Made by a program: the position numbers and the translations under genes. From Chloroflexota bacterium (lineage in GTDB: Bacteria > Chloroflexota > Dormibacteria > Dormibacterales > Dormibacteraceae), in assembly GCA_005880175.1 (NCBI GenBank), contig VBJR01000302.1, positions 1 to 11,769 of the forward strand: DNA of 11,769 nucleotides. Reading direction: 5' to 3'. Each line of letters starts with the position of its first letter. Positions within the stretch are counted from its first letter, which is position 1. A model generated the notes under the pieces. It ran no database searches. It worked only from the letters and a program-made list of their open reading frames with translations, and had not been told where the DNA came from. Positions 1 to 6,566 of the stretch are shown in pieces.

Positions 1-164
1 AGATGCGGCTCCTGCCGGACCGGCTGGAGGGCGCGGACCTGCCCTACATGTCATCGCGCAAGGCGGAGCGCCTGCTCGGCTGGTCCGCCACGCCGCTCGA
101 GGAGGCGCTGGCCGCGCTGGCGGCGCTCCGCGCGCCGGCAGCCGCCGCCGAGGTGGGCCCGTGA
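1..164 (+). CDS. C-terminus of an extended-SDR sugar-nucleotide epimerase/dehydratase (5' end outside window)
   Basis: Only the last 50 or so residues are present; the reading frame has codons starting at position 3 and stops with TGA at 162-164. The tail reads YMSSRKAERLLGWSATPLEE, matching the C-terminal pattern of extended short-chain dehydrogenases that act on nucleotide sugars: a D/S-x-S/R-K-A-x-x-L-G-W segment followed by a helix beginning 'PLEEAL'. Such enzymes make activated sugars (4-epimerisation, 4,6-dehydration or reduction) in the cytoplasm, which suits the glycosyltransferases that follow. The stop overlaps the GTG start of the next gene by four bases (GTGA), indicating translational coupling. 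The NAD-binding Rossmann motif and the Tyr-Lys pair lie outside the window, so the exact reaction cannot be assigned. The family call is fairly secure from the tail alone; substrate is unknown. Confidence 0.72.
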   Translation, partial: MRLLPDRLEGADLPYMSSRKAERLLGWSATPLEEALAALAALRAPAAAAEVGP

Positions 165-1396
165 GGCCGCGGATCCTGCTGGTCACGCCGGAGTTCCCGC
201 CCCGGCGGGGCGGCATCGGCACGCACAGCTACGAGATGGCGCGGCACTGGTCGGAGCACGCCGACGTGACGGTGCTCGCGCCCGCGGCCGGGCGGGCCGG
301 CGTGCCGGTGGAGCATCCGTTCCGCCTCGTCGAGGTGGACGCGACCCCGAGCCGGCTCCTGCGCGGCGCCCGGACGGCGTGGGCGATCCACCGGCAGCTC
401 GCCGCCGGCAGCTACGACGTGGTCTACCTCGCCCACTGGCGGGCGTGCGGCGTCGCCTACCACGTGGCGACGGCCGGACGCCGGCACCGGCCCCGCTGCG
501 TGCTGGCGGTGCACGGCGGCGAGCTGCTGTACCTCCTGGTCGAGTCCGGCCCGGCCACGCGGCTGGCGCGGAGGCTGTTCCGGTGGACGGCGTCGCGCGC
601 GGCCACGGTGGTGGCGCTGGGCGAGCACCAGGTGCGGCTGCTGGAGCGCCTCGGCGTCGGCCGGGAGCGGGTGTTCGTGCGCCCGGAGGGGGTGCGCGTC
701 GCCGCGTTCGACCGGCCGCCGGCGGCCGGTCGGCTGGCCGGCCTGCGCCGGCGCTACGGGCTGGATGGCGCCCGGGTCCTGCTGACGGTCGCGCGCCTCG
801 TCCCGCACAAGGGCCACGACATGGTCATCCGGGCCCTGCCCCGGATCGTGGAGCGGGTGCCGGACGCCGCCTACCTGGTCGTCGGCACGGGCCCGAACGA
901 GGCGGCGCTGCGCGACCTCGCCCGCCGCACCGGCGTGGCCGGCCACGTGCGCTTCGCGGGCGGGGTGCCGGACGAGGAGCTGGCGGACCACTACCACCTG
1001 TGCGACGCGTTCGTCATGCCCTCGCGGCAGGAACGGGGCGACGTCGAGGGCTTCGGCATCGTGTTCGCCGAGGCCGCCGCCTGCGCCCGGCCCGCGATCG
1101 GCGGCCGCGCGGGCGGCGTCGTGGACGTCATCGAGGACGGCCGGACCGGCCTGCTGGTGGACCCGACCTCCCCGGACGAGATCGCCGCGGCGGCCGTCCG
1201 CCTGCTGACCGACGAGGAGCTCGCGGCCCGGCTGGGCAAGGCGGCCAGGGTCCGCGTCGAGCGCGAGTTCCGCTACGAGGACGTCGCCGCGCGCATCCTG
1301 GCCGCCTCGCTGGGAGGGGTGGTCGCTTCGCCCGCCGTGCGGCGGCCTCCCCTCCCGGCCGTCGCCGAGGTGCCTCCCCCGAGGGGCGGCTCCTGA
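161..1396 (+). CDS. GT4-family glycosyltransferase
   Basis: A 411-residue retaining glycosyltransferase of the GT-B fold that would transfer a sugar from a nucleotide donor to a lipid-linked glycan on the inner membrane face. The N-terminal acceptor domain begins with ILLVTPEFPPRRGGIGTH, the glycine-rich loop of GT4 enzymes. The donor domain starts near residue 205 and shows LVPHKGHD with Lys217, and the E-x7-E motif (Glu296, Glu304) in EGFGIVFAE, followed by a GRAGGVVDVI segment. The overall look resembles PimB-type mannosyltransferases, but this does not prove mannose as donor. Length is normal for the family. The GTG start at 161 overlaps the upstream stop, with a GAGGTGG ribosome-binding site at 150-156. 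The last 35 residues are Pro/Ala/Arg-rich and look like a dispensable tail. The next gene starts one base after its stop. Confidence 0.93.
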   Translation: MRPRILLVTPEFPPRRGGIGTHSYEMARHWSEHADVTVLAPAAGRAGVPVEHPFRLVEVDATPSRLLRGARTAWAIHRQLAAGSYDVVYLAHWRACGVAYHVATAGRRHRPRCVLAVHGGELLYLLVESGPATRLARRLFRWTASRAATVVALGEHQVRLLERLGVGRERVFVRPEGVRVAAFDRPPAAGRLAGLRRRYGLDGARVLLTVARLVPHKGHDMVIRALPRIVERVPDAAYLVVGTGPNEAALRDLARRTGVAGHVRFAGGVPDEELADHYHLCDAFVMPSRQERGDVEGFGIVFAEAAACARPAIGGRAGGVVDVIEDGRTGLLVDPTSPDEIAAAAVRLLTDEELAARLGKAARVRVEREFRYEDVAARILAASLGGVVASPAVRRPPLPAVAEVPPPRGGS

Positions 1397-1397
1397 C

Positions 1398-2585
1398 ATG
1401 CGGGTGCTCCACGTCACCGGCGCGCTGGCGTCCCGCCTGGGCGGTCCGACCCGGGCCGCGATCGGGATGTGCGAGGGGCTGGCGGCTCGGGGCGTCGAGG
1501 TGACCCTGTTCAGCACCGATCTCGACGAGCAGGGCGGCTGGTCGCCGCTGCGGCCGCCGGTGCTGCTCGACGTGCCGACCGACGGCCCGGTCCACGTGCG
1601 CGGGGTGGAGCGCCGGCACTTCCGGGCCCGGTGGCCGTCCCGGGTCGCGTTCAGCCCCGACCTGGCCCGCGCCCTGCGCGAGCGGATGCCCGCGTTCGAC
1701 GTGGTGCACGTCCACTCCCTCTACCTGTTCACGACACTGGCCGCCTGCCACTACGCGGGCCGCCGCCTGGTGCCGTACGTCGTCCGCCCGCACGGGACGC
1801 TCGACCCGTACCTGCGCCGCCGGCACGCGCTGCGCAAGGCGGTCTGGGACGGCCTGCTCCAGCGCCGGCAGCTGGACCGGGCCGCCGCCGTCCAGTACAC
1901 GAGCGAGGACGAGCGGGAGCTGGCGCGGCCGTTCGGCATCCGCGCGCCGGCCGTGGTCGTGCCGCTGGGCGTGGACCTCGCCGAGTTCGAGGCCCTCCCG
2001 GCCCGCGGCTCGTTCCGCGCGCTGCACCCGCAGCTCCGGGGCCGGCGCCTGGTGGTCTTTCTCGGCCGCGTCACGCCCAAGAAGGGCCTGGACGTGCTGG
2101 TCGCCGCCTTCGCCCGCGTGGCGGCGGAGGTGCCGGACGCCCACCTGGTCATCGCCGGCCCCGACGACGGCCACGGCCAGGCGGTCGGCCGGATGATCGA
2201 CGCGCTGGGCCTGCGCGCGCGCACGACCACGACCGGCATGGTGGCCGGCCGCGAGCGGCTGGCGCTGCTCGCGGACGCGGACGCCTGGGTCCTGCCCTCG
2301 TACACCGAGAACTTCGCGATCGCGGCGGTCGAGGCGCTGGCCTGCGGCGTGCCCGTCGTCATCAGCGACCGGGTGAACATCCACCGCGACGTGTCCGCCG
2401 CCGGCGCCGGCCTCGTCACGCCGTGCGACCCGGCGGCGGTCGCCGGCGCGATCTCCCGCGTGCTCGGCGACGACGGCCTCCGGGAGCGCCTGCGCGCGGC
2501 GGGGCCGGCGCTCGTCCGGCGCTCGTTCACCTGGGACGTGGCCGTGGGCCGGCTGCTCTCGCTCTACGCGGAGCTGGCCGCATGA
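1398..2585 (+). CDS. GT4-family glycosyltransferase
   Basis: A 395-residue GT-B fold glycosyltransferase. The N-terminal domain opens with MRVLHVTGALASRLGGPTRA, then VVHVHSLY near residue 100 and RPHGTLDPYLR near residue 130. The 'PHGxLDP' block is typical of a GT4 subgroup found in exopolysaccharide loci. The C-terminal donor domain has VTPKKGLD (Lys228/Lys229) and an E-x7-E motif (Glu304, Glu312) in ENFAIAAVE, followed by ACGVPVVIS. It would add a sugar to the growing lipid-linked oligosaccharide in the cytoplasm; donor and acceptor cannot be read from sequence. The ATG at 1398 is one base after the previous stop, with a GAGGGG purine stretch at 1381-1386. Its own stop overlaps the ATG of the GT2 gene (ATGA at 2582-2585), so it belongs to the same coupled operon. 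Confidence 0.94.
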   Translation: MRVLHVTGALASRLGGPTRAAIGMCEGLAARGVEVTLFSTDLDEQGGWSPLRPPVLLDVPTDGPVHVRGVERRHFRARWPSRVAFSPDLARALRERMPAFDVVHVHSLYLFTTLAACHYAGRRLVPYVVRPHGTLDPYLRRRHALRKAVWDGLLQRRQLDRAAAVQYTSEDERELARPFGIRAPAVVVPLGVDLAEFEALPARGSFRALHPQLRGRRLVVFLGRVTPKKGLDVLVAAFARVAAEVPDAHLVIAGPDDGHGQAVGRMIDALGLRARTTTTGMVAGRERLALLADADAWVLPSYTENFAIAAVEALACGVPVVISDRVNIHRDVSAAGAGLVTPCDPAAVAGAISRVLGDDGLRERLRAAGPALVRRSFTWDVAVGRLLSLYAELAA

Positions 2586-3371
2586 CCGCGGCCGGCACGA
2601 TCCCGGTGAGCGTCCTGCTGCCGGTGCGCAACGAGGAGCGCAACCTGCCCGAGGCGCTGGACAGCGTCCGCTGGTCCGGCGACGTGTGGGTCGTGGACTC
2701 CGGGAGCACCGACCGCACCGTCGAGGTCGCGGGTGGCTCGGGGGCGCGGGTGGTCCAGTTCGACTATCCCGGGCGCGGCCCCAAGAAGAAGAACTGGGCG
2801 CTGGGAACGCTGCCGTTCGCCCACGAGTGGGTGCTCATCCTGGACGCCGACGAGCGGATCCCGGCCGCGCTCGCGGACGAGATCCGGGCCGCCGTCGCGG
2901 CGGACCGGGCGGACGGCTACGAGCTGGACCGCGAGTACCTCTTCATGGGCCGGTCGCTGCGCAGCTTCCGCCCGAACTGGAACCTGCGCCTGTTCAAGCA
3001 CCGCCGGGGCCGATACGAGCTGCTCGGGACGGAGGTCCCGGCCACCGGCGACAACGAGGTCCACGAGCACGTCCGGCTCGACGGCCGGGTCGGCCGCCTG
3101 CGCACGCCGCTGCGCCACGAGGACCGCCGGCCCCTGCGGGCGTGGGTGGACAACCCGGACGCTGCTCTCCGGCGGACCCGGCGGGTGGCGCCACAACGGG
3201 CTCAAGCGCCTGTGGGTCCGGCTCCCGGGCCGGCCGCTGGCGCGGTTCGCCGCCTTCTACCTCCTGCGGCGCGGCTTCCTCGACGGCCGGGCCGGCTTTC
3301 GATACGGAGTCCTCATGGCCTTCTACGAGTACCTGATCGGACTGAAGCTTCTCGAGGTCGAGCCCCGATGA
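2582..3371 (+). pseudogene. GT2-family glycosyltransferase, frameshifted near 3154
   Basis: The ATG at 2582, with GGAG at 2570-2573, opens a WaaE-like inverting GT2: VSVLLPVRNEERNLPEAL at the N-terminus, VVDSGSTDRT with Asp39, PKKKNWALG, and the metal-binding D-A-D (Asp88, Asp90) in LILDADERIP. The family's C-terminal part, GLKRLWVRLPGRPLARF to FYEYLIGLKLLEVEPR, lies in a different frame ending at 3371. The switch maps to the CCC run at 3154-3156, just after AWVDN. Removing one C restores a 262-residue protein, but that product would lack the HNRYS..EA-like block I expect from relatives here, so an out-of-frame deletion of about 26 bases also fits. As written, translation from 2582 does not stop: it passes about 70 Arg/Pro-rich codons and enters the next gene in frame, giving a 482-codon chimera. 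A sequencing error is possible; otherwise the gene is inactivated. Confidence 0.85.
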
Positions 3372-4030
3372 GCGCCGGAGGCGCCTCGATCGCCGGGGCT
3401 CGGAGCCACGCCGGGTACGAGGCCGCCAGCCGCGCGCTGGACGTGCTGGTCGCCGCGGCCGCGCTGGTCCTGCTCGGCCCGCTCTGGCTGGCCATCGCGG
3501 TGCTGGTCCGCGCGACCAGCCCGGGGCCGGCCCTCTTCCGGGCCAGCGTCATCGGCCGGGACGGGGAGCCGTTCACGTACCTGAAGTTCCGCACGATGGT
3601 GGTGAACGGCGACGACCGCGACCACCGCCGCTGGCTGCACGAGTTCGTGACCCGCGACGCGCCGTACCGCGACGGCGTGTTCAAGGTCGTGGGGGACGGC
3701 CGGGTGACGCCCGTCGGCCGGGTCCTGCGCCGGTTCAGCCTGGACGAGGTGCCGCAGCTCGTCAACGTCCTGCGGGGCGAGATGAGCGTCGTGGGACCGC
3801 GCCCGCCGCTGCCCTGCGAGTGGGCGCTGTACGACGCCACCGCCCGGCGCCGGCTGGCCGTGCGGCCGGGCATCACCGGCCTGTACCAGGTGACGGCGCG
3901 CAGCCGGGTCCCCTTCTCCGGCATGCTCGCGATCGACCTCGACTACATCCGCCGGCGGTCGCTCGTGCTGGACGTGAGCATCATGGTGCGCACGGCCTGG
4001 GTCATGCTGACCGGGAGCGGCGCGGCGTGA
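3368..4030 (+). CDS. Polyprenyl-phosphate sugar-1-phosphate transferase (bacterial sugar transferase family)
   Basis: A 220-residue small-type initiating phosphoglycosyl transferase (PglC/ExoY/WcaJ C-terminal domain family). It moves a sugar phosphate from a nucleotide sugar to undecaprenyl phosphate, the first step of lipid-linked glycan assembly. It has one N-terminal hydrophobic segment (about residues 20-45, LDVLVAAAALVLLGPLWLAI), which forms a re-entrant membrane helix in PglC, then SPGPALF, YLKFRTM, GRVTPVGRVLRRFSLDEVPQL with the Asp126-Glu127 pair corresponding to the catalytic dyad of PglC, MSVVGPRPPLPCE, and PGITGLYQVTARS. The ATG at 3368 overlaps the GT2 stop (ATGA). It lies in the same frame as the 5' part of the broken GT2 gene, so a caller may wrongly fuse the two from 2582. 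The N-terminal five-helix domain of long WcaJ types is absent, which is normal for the short form. The first sugar is not predictable. Confidence 0.95.
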   Translation: MSAGGASIAGARSHAGYEAASRALDVLVAAAALVLLGPLWLAIAVLVRATSPGPALFRASVIGRDGEPFTYLKFRTMVVNGDDRDHRRWLHEFVTRDAPYRDGVFKVVGDGRVTPVGRVLRRFSLDEVPQLVNVLRGEMSVVGPRPPLPCEWALYDATARRRLAVRPGITGLYQVTARSRVPFSGMLAIDLDYIRRRSLVLDVSIMVRTAWVMLTGSGAA

Positions 4031-4158
4031 GCGATCGCGGCCGGCCCTCGGCGGCCGAGGAGGGGACCGTCTGCCGGCGAATGGCCCTCGTCGGAGCCCG
4101 TGAGAGGGCCATCCGCCGGCGGATGCCCAGCGCGGGCCCGCGGGAGGCGCTCCGGTGA
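4027..4158 (+). CDS. Possible 43-codon ORF bridging two genes (doubtful)
   Basis: A GTG at 4027 overlaps the stop of the sugar-1-phosphate transferase as GTGA. The frame runs 43 codons to a TGA at 4156-4158, which in turn overlaps the GTG start of the epimerase. The product would begin MSDRGRPSAAEEGTVCRRM and is Arg/Ala-rich, with no membrane segment or motif I recognise. Most of it is made of the large inverted repeat at 4068-4125, so its codons are constrained by the palindrome. Overlap at both ends is what a real coupled small gene would show, but open frames are common in DNA this GC-rich, and this could equally be an intergenic hairpin that happens to be open. I favour the non-coding reading. 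Confidence 0.2.
   Translation: MSDRGRPSAAEEGTVCRRMALVGARERAIRRRMPSAGPREALR
4046..4060. repeat. Small perfect hairpin, 6-bp stem
   Basis: CCTCGG at 4046-4051 pairs perfectly with CCGAGG at 4055-4060 around a three-base CGG loop. It sits a few bases upstream of the much larger hairpin at 4068-4125, so the transcript between the two genes would carry two stem-loops in tandem. Short GC stems like this arise easily by chance in such DNA, so by itself it is weak. Confidence 0.45.
4068..4125. repeat. 22-bp imperfect inverted repeat, strong hairpin (REP-like or attenuator/terminator)
   Basis: The core arms 4073-4089 and 4104-4120 are 17 bases each and complementary except for one A/C mismatch (4080 against 4113), around a 14-base loop at 4090-4103. 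In RNA the stem extends outward through 4072-4068 against 4121-4125 with three Watson-Crick pairs and two G-U pairs, giving about 22 pairs. It fills the only real gap in the first gene run. No T-tract follows either arm, so it is not a classical intrinsic terminator. It could slow or end transcription, protect the upstream mRNA end, or be a copy of a dispersed palindromic element. I saw no second copy in the window. Confidence 0.85.
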
Positions 4159-5285
4159 GCCGCGGGCTCGTGCTCATCACCGGCGGGGCCGGGTTCATCG
4201 CCAGCCACACCGCCCTCGCGCTGCTGGAGCGCGGCTGGCGGGTCCGGGCGCTGGACCACCTCGGCCCGCCCGCCCACGAGGCGGGGGTCAGGCCGCCGTG
4301 GCTCCCGGGCGACGTCGAGCTGATGGTCGGCGACGTCCGCGGCCGGGGCTCGGTGGCGCGGGCGCTGCGGGGGGCCGACACGGTGCTCCACCTGGCCGCC
4401 TATCAGGACTACCTGCCCGACTTCTCGACGTTCTTCTCGGTGAACGTCACCGGCACCGCCCTGCTCTACGAGCTGATCGTGGAAGGGCGGCTCCCGGTGC
4501 GCAAGGTCGTCGTCGCCAGCTCACAGGCCGTGTACGGCGAGGGTCGGTACCGCTGCGCCGAGCACGGCGACGTGTTCCCCGACCACCGGCCGGACAGCCA
4601 GCTCCGCGCCGGCGCCTGGGAGGCCCGGTGCCCCGTGTGCGGAGGCGAGGCGGCGGCCCGCACCACCGATGAGGCCGAGGTCCGGCCGCAGAACCCGTAC
4701 GCGCTGTCCAAGCACACCCAGGAGCTCGTCGCGTTCAGCCTCGGCCGGCGCTACGGGGTCGCGACCACCTGCCTCCGCTACAGCATCGCGCAGGGCCGGT
4801 GGCAGAGCCCGCGCAACCCGTACTCCGGGGTCTGCCGGATCTTCACGCTGCGGGCCCGCGCCGGCAAGCCGCTGGTCGTGTACGAGGACGGCCGGCAGCG
4901 CCGCGACTACGTGCACGTCAGCGACGTGGCGGCCGCCAACGTGCTGGCCCTGGAGGACGGCAGGACCGACTTCCAGGCGTACAACGTCGGCGGCGCGGGG
5001 GCGACGAGCGTGCTGGAGTACGCCGACGTCGTGCGCCAGGTGGTGAACCCGAACGTCCACGTCTCCCTGCCCGGCTACTACCGGTTCGGGGACACCAGGC
5101 ACGTCGTGTCGGACAGCGGCCGGCTGCGGGCGCTCGGCTGGCGGCCGACCCGGTGCGTCCAGGACATCGTCCGCGAGTACGCGGAGTGGGCGGACCAGGC
5201 CGGTTGGAGGGACGAGACCACCGACCGGGGCATGGAGCGCATGCTCAGCCTGGGCACGCTGCGCCTGGCCGGGGCGCCTGCCTGA
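4155..5285 (+). CDS. Extended SDR, dTDP-L-rhamnose 4-epimerase-like
   Basis: A 376-residue NAD-dependent extended short-chain dehydrogenase. It has the Rossmann motif GGAGFIASH (about residues 10-18), VVASSQAVYGEG with the catalytic Ser region, and the Tyr182-x3-Lys186 pair in NPYALSK. RNPYSGVCRIF, EDGRQRRDYVHVSDVA and GYYRFGDTRHVVSD follow, blocks I associate with the WbiB-type dTDP-L-rhamnose 4-epimerase group (making dTDP-6-deoxy-L-talose). That substrate is an inference from family resemblance; UDP-sugar epimerase or reductase activity is possible. Between the YGEG block and YxxxK is an insert of about 45 residues with Cys134-x2-His137 and Cys159-x2-Cys162, which could bind zinc. The GTG at 4155 has GGGAGG at 4142-4147 seven bases upstream. 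The stop overlaps the next ATG. The C-terminal 25 residues extend beyond the usual SDR fold. Confidence 0.9.
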   Translation: MSRGLVLITGGAGFIASHTALALLERGWRVRALDHLGPPAHEAGVRPPWLPGDVELMVGDVRGRGSVARALRGADTVLHLAAYQDYLPDFSTFFSVNVTGTALLYELIVEGRLPVRKVVVASSQAVYGEGRYRCAEHGDVFPDHRPDSQLRAGAWEARCPVCGGEAAARTTDEAEVRPQNPYALSKHTQELVAFSLGRRYGVATTCLRYSIAQGRWQSPRNPYSGVCRIFTLRARAGKPLVVYEDGRQRRDYVHVSDVAAANVLALEDGRTDFQAYNVGGAGATSVLEYADVVRQVVNPNVHVSLPGYYRFGDTRHVVSDSGRLRALGWRPTRCVQDIVREYAEWADQAGWRDETTDRGMERMLSLGTLRLAGAPA

Positions 5286-6496
5286 TGCGCCTGCTGATCG
5301 CCGGGATGAACTACCGCCCGGAGGCGACCGGCATCGGCCCCTACACGACCGGCCTGGCCGAGCACCTCGCCGGGCTGGGCCACGACGTGGTCGTCAGCAC
5401 CACGTACCCGCACTATCCCCACTGGCGCTGGCAGACCGGCGCGCATCCGCCGGTCGAGCGGCGGAACGGGGTGGAGGTCCGCCGCGGCCGGGTCGTCCTG
5501 CCCCGGCGCCGCAGCCTGGGCTGGCGCGTCCTCTACGACAGCTCGCTCGCCGGCGTGACCGTCGCCAACGCGTTCGGCCTCCGGCCGGCGGACCTGGTGC
5601 TGTGCGTCTCGCCCCCGATCCAGGTCGCGTTCGCCGGGGCCCTCGTCGCGCGCAGCTGGCGCGCGCCGCTGGTCCTGCTGGTCCAGGACCTGCCCCTCGA
5701 CGCGGCCCTGTCGGTCGGCATGCTGCGGCCGGGCGCGGCGCACCGCGCCGGCCGCTGGCTGGAGCGGCGGGCCTATGCCCTCGCGCACCGGATCGTGGTC
5801 ATCAGCCGGCGCTTCGAGCCCAGCCTGAGCCAGCAGGGGGTCCCGGACGGCAAGGTCGTGGAGATCCCCGGCTGGGCGGACCTGGAGCGCGTCCGCCCGC
5901 GTCCCGCCGAGCCGGACGTCCGCGCCCTCCTCGGCGCGACCGGCGACGACCTCGTCGTCCTGCACGCGGGGAGCATGGGCGCCAAGCAGGCGCTGGACAG
6001 CGCGGTCCGCGCCGCCCGCCTGGCGATGGACGACTCGGTCCGGCTCGCGCTGGTCGGCGACGGCCCGGAGCGCCCGGGCCTGGAGGCGCTCGCCGGCGGG
6101 GCGGTGCGACTGCTGCCGCTGCAGCCGGACGCAGTCTTCGTGCGGATGCTCGCCGCCGCCGACGTGCTGCTGCTCAGCCAGCGTGCGGACGTGCGGGACA
6201 GCGTCGCGCCCTCGAAGCTGCTCACGTACATGGCCGCCGGGCGGCCCGTCGTCGCCGCCGCCCACCCCGGGAGCGCCGCCGCCCACCTGGTCCGGGAGGC
6301 GGGCTGCGGCGTCGTGGTGGCGCCGGAGGACCCCGAGGCGCTGGCGGCCGCGCTGCGCGGCCTGCGCCGGGACGCGGACCGCCGGCGGGAGCTCGGCCGG
6401 GCCGGCCGGCGGTTCGCCGAGGCCCGCTTCGACCGGGGGAGGGTGCTGGCCCACTGGGAGTCGCTGCTGGCGCTGGTGCGGCAGGCGCACTCCTGA
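5285..6496 (+). CDS. WcaI-like GT4 glycosyltransferase
   Basis: A 403-residue GT-B fold glycosyltransferase resembling the colanic acid enzyme WcaI. It opens with LLIAGMNYRPEATGIGPYT, followed by TTYPHYPHWRW, and LVLLVQDLPLDAALSVGML in place of the usual D.yP block. The donor domain shows VVLHAGSMGAKQALDSAV, LALVGDGPERPGLEAL, LLPLQP, and SVAPSKLLTYMAAGRPVVA. The first Glu of the usual GT4 E-x7-E is not conserved, which is normal for the WcaI branch, where the 'PSK' segment occupies that place. WcaI is believed to add fucose in E. coli; the donor here is unknown. The ATG at 5285 overlaps the upstream stop by one base (TGATG), without a strong ribosome-binding site, suggesting termination-reinitiation. 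A longer start in the same frame at 4799 runs through the epimerase gene and is rejected. Confidence 0.93.
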   Translation: MRLLIAGMNYRPEATGIGPYTTGLAEHLAGLGHDVVVSTTYPHYPHWRWQTGAHPPVERRNGVEVRRGRVVLPRRRSLGWRVLYDSSLAGVTVANAFGLRPADLVLCVSPPIQVAFAGALVARSWRAPLVLLVQDLPLDAALSVGMLRPGAAHRAGRWLERRAYALAHRIVVISRRFEPSLSQQGVPDGKVVEIPGWADLERVRPRPAEPDVRALLGATGDDLVVLHAGSMGAKQALDSAVRAARLAMDDSVRLALVGDGPERPGLEALAGGAVRLLPLQPDAVFVRMLAAADVLLLSQRADVRDSVAPSKLLTYMAAGRPVVAAAHPGSAAAHLVREAGCGVVVAPEDPEALAAALRGLRRDADRRRELGRAGRRFAEARFDRGRVLAHWESLLALVRQAHS

Positions 6497-6504
6497 CACC
6501 GACT

Positions 6505-6561
6505 GGAGGAAGCACACCGAGCATGGATTGGAACGGTCGAACAGCGCTGGTGGAGCGCTGA
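6505..6561 (+). other. GGAGGA ribosome-binding site with 12-codon mini-ORF; possible SDR start remnant
   Basis: In the 70-base gap before the methyltransferase, GGAGGA at 6505-6510 precedes an ATG at 6523 (12-base spacing). The ATG opens a complete 12-codon ORF, MDWNGRTALVER, stopping at 6559-6561, five bases before the methyltransferase ATG. This is the best ribosome-binding site in the gap and it serves the mini-ORF, not the methyltransferase. The peptide looks like the first residues of an extended SDR (M-x-W-x-G-R-x-x-L-V, normally followed by TGAGGFIGSHLVER) with the Rossmann loop removed between two LV codon pairs. It may be a deletion remnant, a leader peptide that couples translation to the next gene, or chance. 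Confidence 0.4.
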
Positions 6562-6566
6562 CGGCG

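Noticed and set aside
1469..4030. An 853-codon plus-strand open frame
   Set aside because: Its first third is an off-frame reading of the GT4 gene (Arg/Pro/Gly-rich, no motifs). Only the GT2 5' part and the sugar-1-phosphate transferase within it are real.
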